Source of the DNA: Syngnathus acus
Taxonomy: Eukaryota; Chordata; Actinopteri; Syngnathiformes; Syngnathidae
Length of the DNA stretch: 64,000 bases
Assembly (NCBI RefSeq): GCF_901709675.1
Contig: NW_023590244.1
Span: 1-64,000, forward strand
Direction: 5' to 3'
In this document: positions 30,494 through 40,908 of the stretch, in pieces
How the letters are laid out: every line of letters starts with the position of its first letter
Numbering within the stretch: position 1 is the stretch's first letter
Made by a program: the position numbers and the translations under genes
The notes under the pieces: generated by a model
Seen by the model: the letters and a program-made list of their open reading frames with translations, nothing else
Databases searched by the model: none
Told to the model about the DNA's origin: nothing

Positions 30494-30985
30494 TTATTCT
30501 GCCTCTTGTGTAGAAAGGTCTGTTCCTAACCTTTGCCAAGGTCTTTCAGGGCACCCTGATGGCATGAGTGACTCTTTTGGGTTGTGTCGCTCTTGTATGC
30601 ATGTCCTGCAGTTCAGTATTATTTCGTTCACTTGCTGGCTGAGTCCCGGCCACCACACAGATTGACGTGCACGTGCTTTACATTTCACGACACCTAAGTG
30701 TCCTTCGTGTAATTTGAATAGCACGTCGTTCCTCATTGCAGAAGGTATTACCAGTCGTGTGTCCTTTAGCAGTAAGCCATCTTTCACTGTTAATGTAGCT
30801 CGCTCCGGCCAGTAGTTTTTCAGCGCTGGTTCCTGTTTTGCATGTGCTGGCCATCCTTCCATGCACATGGTCATGACACGCGAGCAGACACTGTCGGCTT
30901 TCAACTGCTCTTTCAGGTTTTCTGTATATGATGAGCTGACAGGTAGACTCTCAGTGACACAGTCTGTTAGAGTGGTGCTCACTCT
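30494..30985 (-). pseudogene. Ty3/gypsy integrase N-terminal region
   Basis: The minus strand encodes KNYWPERATLTVKDGLLLKD-type sequence. It continues into an HHCC zinc domain with HEGHLGVVKCKARAR, VWWPGLSQQVNE and NCRTCIQERHNP, the pattern of Ty3/gypsy integrases. It ends before the catalytic DDE core, so the pol is truncated. About 410 bp without an open frame separate it from the RNase H piece. Confidence 0.82.
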
Positions 30986-31395
30986 AACTTATTTTTGCAA
31001 GAACCACACGGGAGACAGTATGCCCTTTTTAAGCATTTGCAAATGGAGAACCATTCGTCGCTGTGCGTACAGCGATGATCGAATGAGGTCTGGCTCAGGC
31101 CTCTTGCAAGAGCATATTTATTAAGAACAAGCAGGGTGGGGGTGACATTGGACATGTTTGGTGGTCACCTCAGCAACTGGTTAATCAGTGCGGAGGGTCC
31201 CAGCTCATTGTTTTACAAGGTCGTGGAAACAGAAACTAGTGGAGCATTTTAGATGACTAACTAAGCAAGAATGTTTCCACACCATTTGGAAAGTTTCAAC
31301 AACTGAATGGTTAAACTTTTCAGAGTCAAGGAAAGGTTTAAACAAAGTTAATAATTCTAGTCTACATTCCAACATAATCATACGATCAAGATAAT
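30986..31395. other. Non-coding interval inside Ty3/gypsy pol
   Basis: There is no frame continuous with pol. It is either decayed linker or an inserted unrecognised repeat. Confidence 0.4.
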
Positions 31396-32400
31396 CTGTA
31401 AACCCTAACAGTCCACAAATATGTTTGTGCTCTCCATCAGCTCCTGGTCATCAGTGGACATGCGTAATTTTACAGGTGCACGTGAAAGTGTGTCTGCCGT
31501 CCAAAGCGACTTTCCTGGTACGTGCACGATGGAGTATGAGTAGCGCATCAGCCTCATCCTGACACCCTGGATTCTCTGTGGCAAAAGATCCAGTGCTTGG
31601 GCTCCGAGCAGGCTGAGAAGGGGTTTATGGTCGGTCTCCAGGCAAAACTCCTTTCCGATGAGGAAATCCCGAAACCGTTCACAGGCCCATGTGAGGCCCA
31701 TGTGAGGCCCAGAGCCTCCTTCTCCACCTGTGCGTATCGTTGCTCAGTTGGAGTGAGTGACCGTGATGCGTAAGCCACAGGCTTCCATCCTTCCCCCCAT
31801 TTCTGGAGAATTACGCCCCCCAACCCATACGATGATGCATCAGCAGATACTTTGGTGTCTCTGCCCGGGTCATACATAGCCAGCACCGGAGGAGAGGACA
31901 GAGCTTTCTTTCGGTCTTCAAACGCTGCTGCCTGGTCCACGTCCCAGACCCAGCAGTTTTTCTTTGAGAAGAGGTCACGGAGCGGTTTATCTTTTTCAGC
32001 TAGCTGGGGAATAAACCTTCCCAGCTGGTTGACCATGCCGAGAAAACTCCTTAATTCACTCACATGTGTGGGCTCTGTCATGTCTGTGATGGCATCTGTC
32101 TTTTTTGGGTCAGGGCGGATGCCTGCGGCTGTGATGATATGGCCCAGGAAGACTACTTCGCTCTTGGAGATTTCACACTTGTCCACATTCAGTGTGATGC
32201 CTGCTTTTTCCAGTCTTTGTAGCACGGCATTAAGTCGAGTGTCATGCTCTTCCTGGCCCCGCCCCCACACCAACAGATCATCGATGTGACAAACCACACC
32301 GTTGAGCCCCTCTGTGATCTCCGCCATCCTGCACTGGAAATGCAGAGAACTTGCAGAGAAGAACCAGTGGAAACACAGAGTCATTGTCAGTCTTTTTGTA
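31396..32400 (-). pseudogene. Ty3/gypsy reverse transcriptase-RNase H fragment
   Basis: The minus-strand frame holds the RT palm with HIDDLLVWG in place of the usual YxDD, then VVFLGHIITAAGIRPDPKKT and LRSFLGMVNQLGRFIP. The RNase H portion has VSADASSYGLGGVILQ, YASRSLTPTEQRYAQVEKE and, after a frame change near 31690-31720, LETDHKPLLSLLG. The RT N-terminus (upstream of about 32400) is missing. The order RT, RNase H, integrase on one strand fits Ty3/gypsy pol. It is a dead remnant. Confidence 0.88.
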
Positions 32401-32619
32401 CCTTTAATCAGGATTCTGCTATTGGCTGTAATGAAGATTTGGCACACAAAACGTTTGTATATTCCTGAATTGTTAAAGCAGTGCTTTCAGGCCTCCTCAG
32501 TTTAACATTGTTTTAGTGATCAACACACCAAAACATCTGCAACAGAGAAAACTTGGCATTTTTCCTTTTGGTTTTTGATGAACTGTAAACTGACAATGGA
32601 GGGGTCTGCAGTCCATCTC

Positions 32620-34415
32620 GGGCCATGGTAAAGGGGCTGATCGGAAACCAGCTTATGGGGACAAGGACCGGGTGGATGAACTCAATCTGTTCTTCAACAG
32701 ATTTGATTCCGCCTCCCCCCCACCCCTTCAGCTCGATCCGCATCTCATTCTGCCACCTTCGACACTCCAGCCCCCCCGCCAGCTCCCCCCCCCCCCCCCC
32801 GAGTCACTCTTCTGTCTCCACTCCATCACCCCGGTCTTCCGACATCCCCCTCTCCTTTACAGATCTTGAGGTGAGGAGTCACCTCAGAAAGATCAAAGCA
32901 GGGAAGACCCCGGGCCCAGACGGCATCTGGCCGAGACTGCTCAGGGACTGTGCGGACCAGCTGAGCGGTGTGGTCAGGTACCTGTTCAACCTGAGCCTGA
33001 GCCTGAACAAGGTCCCAGTACTGTGGAAGACCCCCTGCGTGGTCCCTGTACCAAAGGTGCCGTGCCCCAAGGAGCCTAACCACTTCAGGCCTATTGCCTT
33101 GACTTCCCACCTGATGAAGACTATGGAGAGGATCATCCTGCGTTCCCTAGTGGGAGCGCAGCTGGACCCCCTGAAGTTTGCTTACCGGCCTGGTGTTGGG
33201 GTGGACAATGCAGTGATTTATTTACTGCACAGAACACTGCTTCACCTGGAGGACAACAGGAGCACTGGGAGGATCATGTTCTTTCTCCAGCGCTTTTAAC
33301 ACCATCTAGCCGTCACTGCTTAGGGTGAAGATGGAGAAGGCGGGTGTGGACGAGCGCCTGGCTGCATGGACAACGGACTTCCTCACCGACCGGCCGCAGT
33401 ATTTGAGGTTACATCGATGTGAGTACGACGTGGTGCGCTGCAGCACTGGTGTCCCCCAGGGTACGGTGCTCTCTCCTTTCCTTTTCACCCTGTTCACTTC
33501 AGACTTTACCCACGACACCGCTCACTGCCACATCCAGAAGTTCTCCGACGACACGGCCATTGTTGGAAATGTCGCGGAGTGGAATGATCTGGAATATAGG
33601 TTGGTCATCAAGGACTTTGTCAGTTGGTGTGAGCTCAACCAGCTTCAGCTGAACACCAGCAAGACGAAGGAGTTGATTGTGAGCTTCGGGAGGACAGCAC
33701 CCATCTTCACTCCGGTGAATATCCAGGGATCGGACATTGAGGTAGTGGAGAACTACAAATTCCTGGGTGTTCACCTTAACAACAAACTGGACTGGACTGA
33801 TCACATCCATATCCTGTACAAAAAGGGCCAGAGTCGCCTCCACCTGCTGAGGAGACTGAGGTCCTTCGGTGTGTGCAGGGCTCTCCTCCGGACCTTCTAT
33901 GACTCTGTGGTGGCCTCGGCCATCATCTACGCTGTGGTCTGCTGGGGTGGGGGCAGTACGGACCGGGACAGGGGGAGACTGAATAAGATGGTCAGAAGAG
34001 CGAGCTCAGTTCTGGGCTGTCCCCTGGACTCCGTTGAGGTTGTGGGTGAGAGGAGGACGTTGATTAAGCTTAAATCTATCATGGATAACACCTCTCACCC
34101 CCTCCATGAGATTGTGCGGTTCCTAAGCAGCTCCTTTAGCGGCAGACTTTTGCACCCTCGGTGTAGGAAGGAACGGTTCCGCAGGTCCTTCATTCCCTCT
34201 GCTGTCAGACTTTACAACATGCATGCCACCTGATAAAATGAATGTGTTTCGTCTCTACTAGCAGCACTTGTGTTTATCCTTGTCTGTTATTTACCCTTTT
34301 TTGTAATTCTGGCACTTGTTTTATTCTTGCACTCGTATTATTCTTGCACTCATATGCACTGCTGTGACAAGGGAATTTCCCCGCTGTGGGATGAATAAAG
34401 TTCAATCAATCAATC
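32620..34415 (+). mobile_element. Rex1-like LINE, 5'-truncated and frameshifted
   Basis: The endonuclease is missing. The RT is readable with two breaks: one in a C-run near 32785, and one at about 33285, where the expected FDFSSAFNTI is damaged. Recognisable parts are KTPGPDGIWPRLLRDC, HFRPIALTSHLMKTME, STGVPQGTVLSPFLFTLFT, KFSDDTAIVG, YKFLGVHLNNKLDW and SFIPSAVRLYN. The 3' tail is GAATAAAGTTCAATCAATCA. Confidence 0.88.
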
Positions 34416-34472
34416 AAGAGTTGGTTCAGACTGAAGTAAAGTTGTTGATTTCAAAGCACGACACATTAAATT

Positions 34473-34544
34473 GACTATGAAGGGACTCGAACGCTCAATC
34501 GTCTGATCCGAAGTCAGACGCCTTATCCATTAGGCCACATCGCC
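34473..34544 (-). tRNA. tRNA-Arg (anticodon TCG), second copy
   Basis: A 72-nt cloverleaf on the minus strand with anticodon loop CTTCGGA, close to the gene at 1260-1331. Small T-arm changes (AGCGTTCGAG) may weaken it. Confidence 0.65.
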
Positions 34545-34617
34545 ATGTGAAAGACTCCCTGTTTTAAGTGTGGCCTTGATAAGTCTAAAAATTCAATGGT
34601 TCCCAACAAGTAAGGAC

Positions 34618-34689
34618 GCCCAATGTGGGGCTTGAACCCATGACCCTGAGATTAAGAGTCTCATGCCCTACCGACTGAGCTAACCAGGC
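34618..34689 (-). tRNA. tRNA-Lys (anticodon CTT)
   Basis: On the minus strand: GCCTGGTTAGCTCAGTCGG A box, anticodon loop CTCTTAA (CTT), B box GGGTTCAAGCCC, and acceptor stem GCCTGGT/ATTGGGC with G-U pairs. It closely resembles vertebrate tRNA-Lys-CTT. Confidence 0.75.
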
Positions 34690-34823
34690 TTTTTGACCTT
34701 GGAATTGTTTTACTTTTTCAGTTTTTTTTTAATGGGTTAGGGCAAATAGAGGAATGCTTAAAGTGTGGCCTCTGAAACACATCATAAGACTAAAGAACCA
34801 AAGGTTCCCAACAAGTGTGGGCT

Positions 34824-34895
34824 GCCCAATGTGGGGATCAAACCCACGACCCTGAGATTAAGAGTCTCATGCGCTACCGACTGAGCTAACCGGGT
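34824..34895 (-). tRNA. tRNA-Lys (anticodon CTT), second copy
   Basis: Same family as the neighbour at 34618. The anticodon loop and T arm are intact. The first acceptor pair is A-C, so function is uncertain. Confidence 0.6.
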
Positions 34896-35371
34896 TTCTC
34901 CTATTAAGAATTGTTTCATTCTTTCACTTTTTTTTAATGGGTTCGGTTCACGAAAACCAGCAGCCACGTTTTAAATCTGGCCTCTGAAACACATTCGTTG
35001 ATAAGACTAAACATTTAAAGGTTCCCAACAAGTGGCATCTGTTCAATGTTGTCTCTAGTTCAAAACCCCAGCCCGAGTTGGAAACCCTAATTGGAAACCC
35101 TTGCCCCAGTTGGAATTCCTAGTTTGAAACCCTACCTCGAGTTGGAACCCTAGTTGGAAATCCTAGCCCTAGTTGGAAACGCTGGCCCTAGTGTGCAATA
35201 GAGAAAGCATTTTTTTTTTTTTTTTGTCTCTTTGTTGCACTGAAAACGGAGATTGGGGGGGAGTCAGCACAACAACAAAAGAAATCAGAGACCAAAATCC
35301 TTTCCGACAGTATACAAGAGTTGGTTCAGACTGAAATAAAGTCATTGATTTCATATGAATTATATTAAAAT

Positions 35372-35443
35372 GACCATGAAAGGACCTGAACCCTCAATCT
35401 TCTGATCCAAAGTCAGACGCCTTATCCTTTAAGCCACATAGCC
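35372..35443 (-). pseudogene. tRNA-Arg-like pseudogene
   Basis: A copy of tRNA-Arg-TCG with the anticodon loop changed to CTTTGGA and A-box damage (GCTTAAAGGATAAGG). Confidence 0.6.
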
Positions 35444-35589
35444 ATGTGAATGACTGTACCAAGTGAAACATGGCAACGACTTCTGATGACTGCAGCCTTG
35501 TGGCAAGTGTTCACAGTTGTTACAGACATAAATGGCCTGTGGATTAATCAATTTACAGTAAAAGAGAATTGTAATGCAATTGACATATA

Positions 35590-35662
35590 ACCTTGTTGCA
35601 AGTGGTCGTGCATCAGTCTCAAAATCTGAAGGTTGTGAGCTCGACCCTCATACACGGCACTG
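35590..35662 (+). pseudogene. tRNA-Met-like pseudogene
   Basis: A degenerate array copy matching 1483-1555, with a deleted D-arm segment and loop CTCAAAA. Confidence 0.45.
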
Positions 35663-35815
35663 TTTTCCATAGTCCACAGTAAAATCATAGTCAATTACAG
35701 AAGATAGCAGGTTGCTCAGAATAGAATAAAGTATTCTGTCCATGAAGTTGAGTTTGACAGGCCGGTGGTTGAATCAATTTTACAGTAAAATAGCTTGTAA
35801 AACCTAACATTCATA

Positions 35816-35887
35816 GCCTCGTTAGCGCAGGTGGTAGCGTGTCTGTCTCATAATCTGAAGGTTGTGACTTAGACCCTCACACGAGGC
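35816..35887 (+). tRNA. tRNA-Met-type (CAT), array copy
   Basis: The acceptor stem GCCTCGT/ACGAGGC pairs fully and the loop is CTCATAA. The anticodon stem has one mismatch and the T loop is altered (CTTAGAC). Confidence 0.5.
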
Positions 35888-36090
35888 ACACTTTTATTTA
35901 GTTCTAACTCGAGCCCTAGTTGGAAATCCTCGCCCCAGTTGGGAACCTTGGTTGGACACCCGAACCCGAGTTGGAAACCCTAGTTTGAGAATGCTCAGAC
36001 AAAAGTAACTTTTTCTTTTGATGAAGTTCAGTTTGATGGAAATGGCCGGTGGTTGAATCAATTTGACAGTAAAATAGCATTTTAGGACAG

Positions 36091-36165
36091 GCACCACATC
36101 GGCGCAGGCGGTAGCGTGTCAGTCTCGTAATCTGAAGGTTGTGAGTTTGATCCTCACACCGGGCA
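36091..36165 (+). pseudogene. tRNA-Met-like pseudogene
   Basis: 5' acceptor bases are lost and the loop is CTCGTAA. It lies between two better copies in the array. Confidence 0.45.
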
Positions 36166-36301
36166 TGCTTTTTACACAGTCTAGTTCTTGGTGGAAACCC
36201 TCGTCCTAGTTGGAAATCCTAGCCAAGTTCAGTTTAATGGAAATGGGCTGTGGTTGAATTAGTTTTACAGTAAAAAACAATTGTCAAAATGCAAGTGCAT
36301 A

Positions 36302-36373
36302 GCCTCGTTGGCGCAGGTGGTAGAGCGTCAGTCTCATAATCTGAAGGTCGTGAGTTCGACCCTCACACGGGAC
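36302..36373 (+). tRNA. tRNA-Met (anticodon CAT)
   Basis: A 72-nt cloverleaf with A box GTTGGCGCAGGTGG, loop CTCATAA and T arm GTGAGTTCGACCCTCAC. The acceptor GCCTCGT/ACGGGAC has one mismatch. It is the best tRNA-Met candidate in the second array. Confidence 0.65.
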
Positions 36374-36596
36374 ACGCTTCTATATAGCCCTAACTCTAGC
36401 CCCAGTTGGAAACCCTCATCCTTGTTGGAAACCCCAGTTGGAAACCCCAGTTGGAAACCTTGGCCCTAGTTTGAAACCATAGTTGGCCTCCCTAACCCTA
36501 GGTCAGGATTCGCAACCCAAAATGTTCAAAGAGCCATATTGGCCCAAAAATACAAAAAACATACCTGTCTGGAGCCACAAATATCTAAAACCCTTT

Positions 36597-37676
36597 TAGA
36601 CTTAGACAAACTTTATTGTCATTTTGTCAACACTGGGTGTACACAAAACGAAATTTCATTGCATACGGCTTTCAACAAAGTAGTGATATTGCGGCTGGTT
36701 AAAAAGTGACATTCTATATAAAAATATGAAATAAGATAAGTATAAAGTACAAAGTGCAGCAGTGATAAAGTATGTAAACAGTGCAGGAGACAAAAACAGT
36801 ATTTACAAGTGTGCAGAGGAATGCTAAGTTTGAATGTTCAACAGTCTGACGACAGCAGGGAAAAAACTATTGCAGAACCTGGTGGACCTGCAGCGGATGC
36901 TGCGAAACCTCTTCCCAGAGGGCAGCAGGGAGAACAGTCCATGGTGGGGGTGTGATGGGTCACTGATAATATTACGGGCTCGGGACACGCAGCGCTGGGA
37001 TGACAAGTCCTGAATGGAGGGGAGAGGAGCCCCGATGATCCTCTCTGCTGTCCTCACCACTCTCCTCAGGTTCTTCCAATCGGAGGCGCTGCAACCGCCA
37101 CACCACACTGAGAGACAGCTTGTCAGAATGCTCTCTATGGTGCTTCGGTAGAACGTCCTCATGATGGGTGGGGGCAGGTGGGCTCTCCTCATCCTCCGCA
37201 GGAAGTACAAGCGCTTCTGTGCCCTCTTGACCAGTGTTGTGGTGTTCACAGTCCAGGTGAGGTCGTCTGTGATGTGGACCCCCAGGAATTTAGTGCTGCT
37301 GACCACCTCCACAGCTGAGCTGTCGATGATCAGTGGAGCGTGGTGAGGCTGGTTCTTCCTGAAGTCGACGATGATCTCCTTCGTCTTCTCCACATTCAGG
37401 ATCAGGCTATTGTCTCTGCACCAGCCCACCAACTGCTCCACCTCCTCTCTGTAGTCCAGGTCGTTGTTGTCTCTGATGAGGCCCACCACCGTTGTGTTGT
37501 CTGCAAACTTCACGATGTGATTGGTGGTGAACCTGGAGGCGCAGTCGTGTGTCATCAGGGTGAACAGCAGGGGGCTCAGGACGCAGCCCTGAGGGGAGCC
37601 TGTGCTGAGGGTGATGACATCTGAGGTGTTCTGTCCGACCCGGACTGACTGAGGTCTGTTGGTGAGGAAGTCTAGT
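36597..37676 (-). mobile_element. LINE copy B, 5'-truncated
   Basis: It is nearly identical to the 3' third of copies A and C, including the tail (AGTCTAAAAG... side at 36597) and an intact 243-codon C-terminal RT frame (36824-37555). The catalytic motif is altered to FADN (KFADNTTVVG), so even the RT piece would be dead. Confidence 0.88.
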
Positions 37677-37691
37677 TTTATAATACAACAT

Positions 37692-38534
37692 CAGAGATGG
37701 GGACTCGAGTCACTGTGACTTGGACTCAAGTCGACGTTTTGATGACTTGTGACTTGAGTTGACAAAAAATGAAAAAACTCGAGACTCGACTTGGACTTGG
37801 AAGATAAAGACTCGGGACTTGACTTGACTTGAGACACGATGACTTGAATGACTTCAGTGTTATTTAGTTTATGTTTTCAATTTGAATATAAAATTAATAA
37901 TACATTTAAAAAAAATAATATCGATAACACAGTAGGAGCGCAGGCTGAGAATGGCGTTGTCATGATTGGATCACTACCCTGTCACTCAATCAGTCGTGCC
38001 CTGTCTACCTACCGAACGTGTTTATTGGAGAATCATGCCCCTTTATATCAGACATGCGCAAACATGTCAGCGGGAGCGGTACCGCGAGTCAACACCTTCG
38101 GCTATCGCAATTACTTTTATGATGGCAAAAGACGGACAGCACAGTGCGTGATATGCAGCAAAAACATTTCGCACAGCCAGACGACAACTTCAAACTTTGT
38201 CCGTCATCTGAAGAGCCATTCTGCCAAATAAGTGCTTTTCATTTATCTAAATAGGTGTGTGTATATATAGCTTTAATGCAATGAATATGATGATGAAACT
38301 TAATTAAGTAAATATGACTTAATATGGAGCAAGTTAATAAATAAAAACTACAGTTAACTTGACTTGGACTTGACCTATTTAAAGACCTGACTTGGACTTG
38401 ACTTGACCTATTTAAGGACTTGATTTGACTTGACTTGCCCAAGACAAAAATGACTTGGGACTTACTTGAGACTTGAAGGTTAAGACTTGAGACTTACTTG
38501 AGACTTGCACATGTGTGACTTGGTCCCATCTCTG
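37692..38534. mobile_element. hAT-type element with GACTTG repeats
   Basis: The terminal inverted repeat is CAGAGATGGG(G)AC...GT(C)CCATCTCTG. Internal sub-repeats of GACTTGGACTTGA type fill both ends. The interior encodes a BED-finger protein (37848-38231). No matching 8-bp duplication was seen at the ends, perhaps because LINE copy B inserted directly beside it. Confidence 0.7.
38063..38231 (+). CDS. Stand-alone BED zinc finger
   Basis: A short frame (about 55 codons from the likely ATG near 38063; the frame itself is open from 37848) ends in a BED-type zinc finger: CVICSK then NFVRHLKSH (Cys-x2-Cys...His-x4-His). It is followed at once by a stop. This is the DNA-binding N-terminus of a hAT transposase without the catalytic part. 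It could be a deletion derivative or, if expressed, a competitor for element ends. Confidence 0.6.
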
Positions 38535-38539
38535 GACAT

Positions 38540-38770
38540 TTGTGTTGTTTCGGACCTGACGTTATAGTCCGGGACATTTTCCTCCACGGTGTCATTTGGG
38601 TCCTCTCTTGTGTTGATTTCCTCAACGCATTCGAGTCTTTGCAACTCACTCTCGGGAGCCAGGTGGCACCATTCGTTTATGACGAGCCCACTGTCCTCCA
38701 TCTCTTGGATGGCATCTTCAATGTCTCGACTGTGTTTCTCATACCTTTCTCTGTTCCTTTTGACAATGGA
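38540..38770 (-). pseudogene. Probable Helitron polyprotein fragment
   Basis: On the minus strand, NRERYEKHSRDIEDAIQEME is followed by an INEWCHLAPESELQRLE segment. It resembles the linker before the helicase domain in animal Helitron Rep/helicase proteins. No catalytic motif is in this piece, so the call rests on resemblance alone. A helicase fragment of the same type lies at 49503-50313. Confidence 0.4.
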
Positions 38771-39182
38771 TATGGTAAAGGAGCTATTTCTCTTTAAAGA
38801 TACAAATACTCTTCTTAATATTAGGACATCCAGGTAGAGAAGACATTTTGACTTTCGCCAAAATGCTGTGACAGATAGATGGACAAAAGATTTTGGATTA
38901 TGCGAGCCACCTCTCAAAATCAAGTGCATTTGTGTTTAAGGGAAATTTACACCGAATAAAATTCGTTTTAAAAATAGATAAAACAGATAAAACAACTTTT
39001 GTAAACCAATGGTAAATTGCAATTGTAAAATATTAAGAATAAAGTTAGACCAATCGGTCATTAAAAGAGTTAAAAGGAAACAGTTAATAGATTATATAGA
39101 AGCAGATAAAAAGAAGAAATCTATCATGTATATCAAAACATTCGTAAAAAGAATCAATTCATTGTGTCTCTGTTTCCATGCC
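38771..39182. other. Unassigned AT-rich DNA
   Basis: Probably 3' flank of the HMG-box gene. No clear polyadenylation context or repeat was recognised. Confidence 0.35.
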
Positions 39183-39427
39183 CTAAATGAGGTAGGAAGA
39201 CAAAAAGGAGGCTGAGGACGCCTCAGCTGCCTGCAAAGCTACCAGCTGCCTAAAAAGGGCAGAGGTCAGATCCTCCTCGTCCTCATGAAGGCTGCTGGTG
39301 TCTGAGGGTGAACTCGAAAAGCAGTCCGAGGTCACCTCGGCCAACTCCTTAAATAGGCCGGAGGTCAGGTCGTCCTCGTCCTCATGCAAGCTGCTGCTAC
39401 ACAAGGGTAAATCCCAGAAGGAGCTAG
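39183..39427 (-). CDS. TCF/LEF-like HMG gene, 3' half of split last exon
   Basis: The minus-strand frame continues from the other half (45744-46037) across one copy of the target duplication and ends at TAG (39183-39185). It encodes two copies of an acidic motif: SSLHEDEDDLTSGLFKELAE and SSLHEDEEDLTSALFRQL. A third, LYENDLTTSGLFKELEE, lies in the other half. The conserved motif and its spacing indicate real coding sequence. Function is unknown; acidic plus hydrophobic repeats could be activation motifs (inference). Confidence 0.6.
39420..39427 (+). repeat. Target-site duplication, left (GGAGCTAG)
   Basis: An exact 8-bp match to 45744-45751, immediately outside the transposon ends. Confidence 0.9.
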
Positions 39428-40401
39428 ACCTGCGTGAAGCTGGCCCCCCACCCCACGCAAAATTTAAGCAAAATAGTCTGTTTCGTTTGTGCTTCGTTTG
39501 TGCTGGTTTGTGCAGCAAAAATTTTCGTTTGTGCTGCTATGGTTTTTTAGTTATGAACGATTCTTTTATAGGTCATCCAGAGTTCACCCAGCCCCCCATC
39601 TGCTCAAAATGAACCCAAAATGGTACCGTTCGTTTGTGCTTCGTTAGTGCTGGTTTGTGCAGCAAAAATTTTCGTTTGTGCTGCTTCCGTTTCGGAGATA
39701 TTACACATTTATTTTATAGCGATGACGTCACCTAGCCCCCCACTTCGCTCCAAATGGACCCAAAATGGTACCGTTCGTTTGTGCTTCGTTTGTGCAGGTT
39801 TGTGCAGCAAAAAATTTCGTTTGTGCTGCTTTCGTTTCGGAGATATTACACATTTATTTTATAGCGATGACGTCACCCAGCCCCCCACCTCGCTCCAAAT
39901 GGACCCAAAATGGTACCGTTCGTTTGTGCTTCGTTTGTGCAGGTTTGTGCAGCAAAAATTTTCGTTTGTGCTGCTATGGTTTTTTAGTTATGAACGATTC
40001 TTTTATAGGTCATCCAGAGTTCACCCAGCCCCCCATCTGCTCGAAATGGACCCAAAACGGTACCGTTCGTTTGTGCTTCGTTAGTGCTGGTTTGTGCAGC
40101 AAAATTTTTCGTTTGTGCTGCTTCCGTTTCGGAGATATTACACATTTATTTTATAGCGATGACGTCACCCAGCCCCCCACTTCGCTCCAAATGGACCCAA
40201 AATGGTACCGTTCGTTTGTGCTTCGTTTGTGCAGGTTTGTGCAGCAAAAATTTTCGTTTGTGCTGCTTCCGTTTCGGAGATATTACACATTTATTTTATA
40301 GCGGTGACGTCAGGTAGCCCCGCCCCCCTGTTTACTTCCAAATTGACCCAAAATAGTGCCGTTCGTTTGTGTTTCGTTTGTGCTGGTTTGTGCTGCAAAA
40401 A
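39428..40401 (+). repeat. Left terminal inverted repeat, tandem-unit structured
   Basis: Built from ~145-147-bp units marked by GGTACCGTTCGTTTGTGCTT at about 39622, 39767, 39912, 40058 and 40204, and a variant at about 40352. Two unit types occur. One carries TTAGTTATGAACGATTCTTT. The other carries GGAGATATTACACATTTATT and a palindromic TGACGTCA. The apparent ORFs through it are by-products of the repeat period. Confidence 0.9.
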
Positions 40402-40908
40402 GTTTCGTTTGTGCTGCTACGGTTTTGCAGATATTACACATTTAATTCATAGCGAAGACGTCACCCAGCCCACGTCACTGTATTTTGTCGCGAATTTCAA
40501 GCTCCTGGACTGGAATGCTCCTGATGCAGGACGAATACAAGGTAAATACGTTCTTAGCCTTTTTTTCTTTTCTTTTTATCTTACAGAAAACTTTCACTGC
40601 GGGGAATGGCTTTTAGTACGAGGATATTTCTGTAATTATGTTTGTATCGTGCTCATTGATTAATTTCCTTGTTTTCAATAAGCCTATGTGATCATTTTTT
40701 TCAATTACATCTGACATGCAAAAGGTTCACCGCAATCTAAATACCTGATGAGTCTATGTCTGCTCCAAAACATTAATTAATGCAACAATTAATACATGTA
40801 TGTGAAGTTGATGACAGCCAGAAAAAGAAACTTGAAAACGTGAAAAAATAACTTTCTTTGTCAAAGGGAACATTATCAACATTTTTTTCCAACAATTCAA
40901 ACAATGCA
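40402..40908 (-). other. Transposon 3' unique region
   Basis: Unique DNA between the TIR and the transposase stop. It should hold the polyadenylation site. No other gene is seen. Confidence 0.5.

Noticed and set aside
39620-40663. Series of overlapping ORFs (77-178 codons, MVPFVCASFVQVC type) in the transposon ends
   Set aside because: They are produced by the ~146-bp period (mostly non-stop repeat) and occur identically in both inverted ends. No protein family or codon signal supports them.
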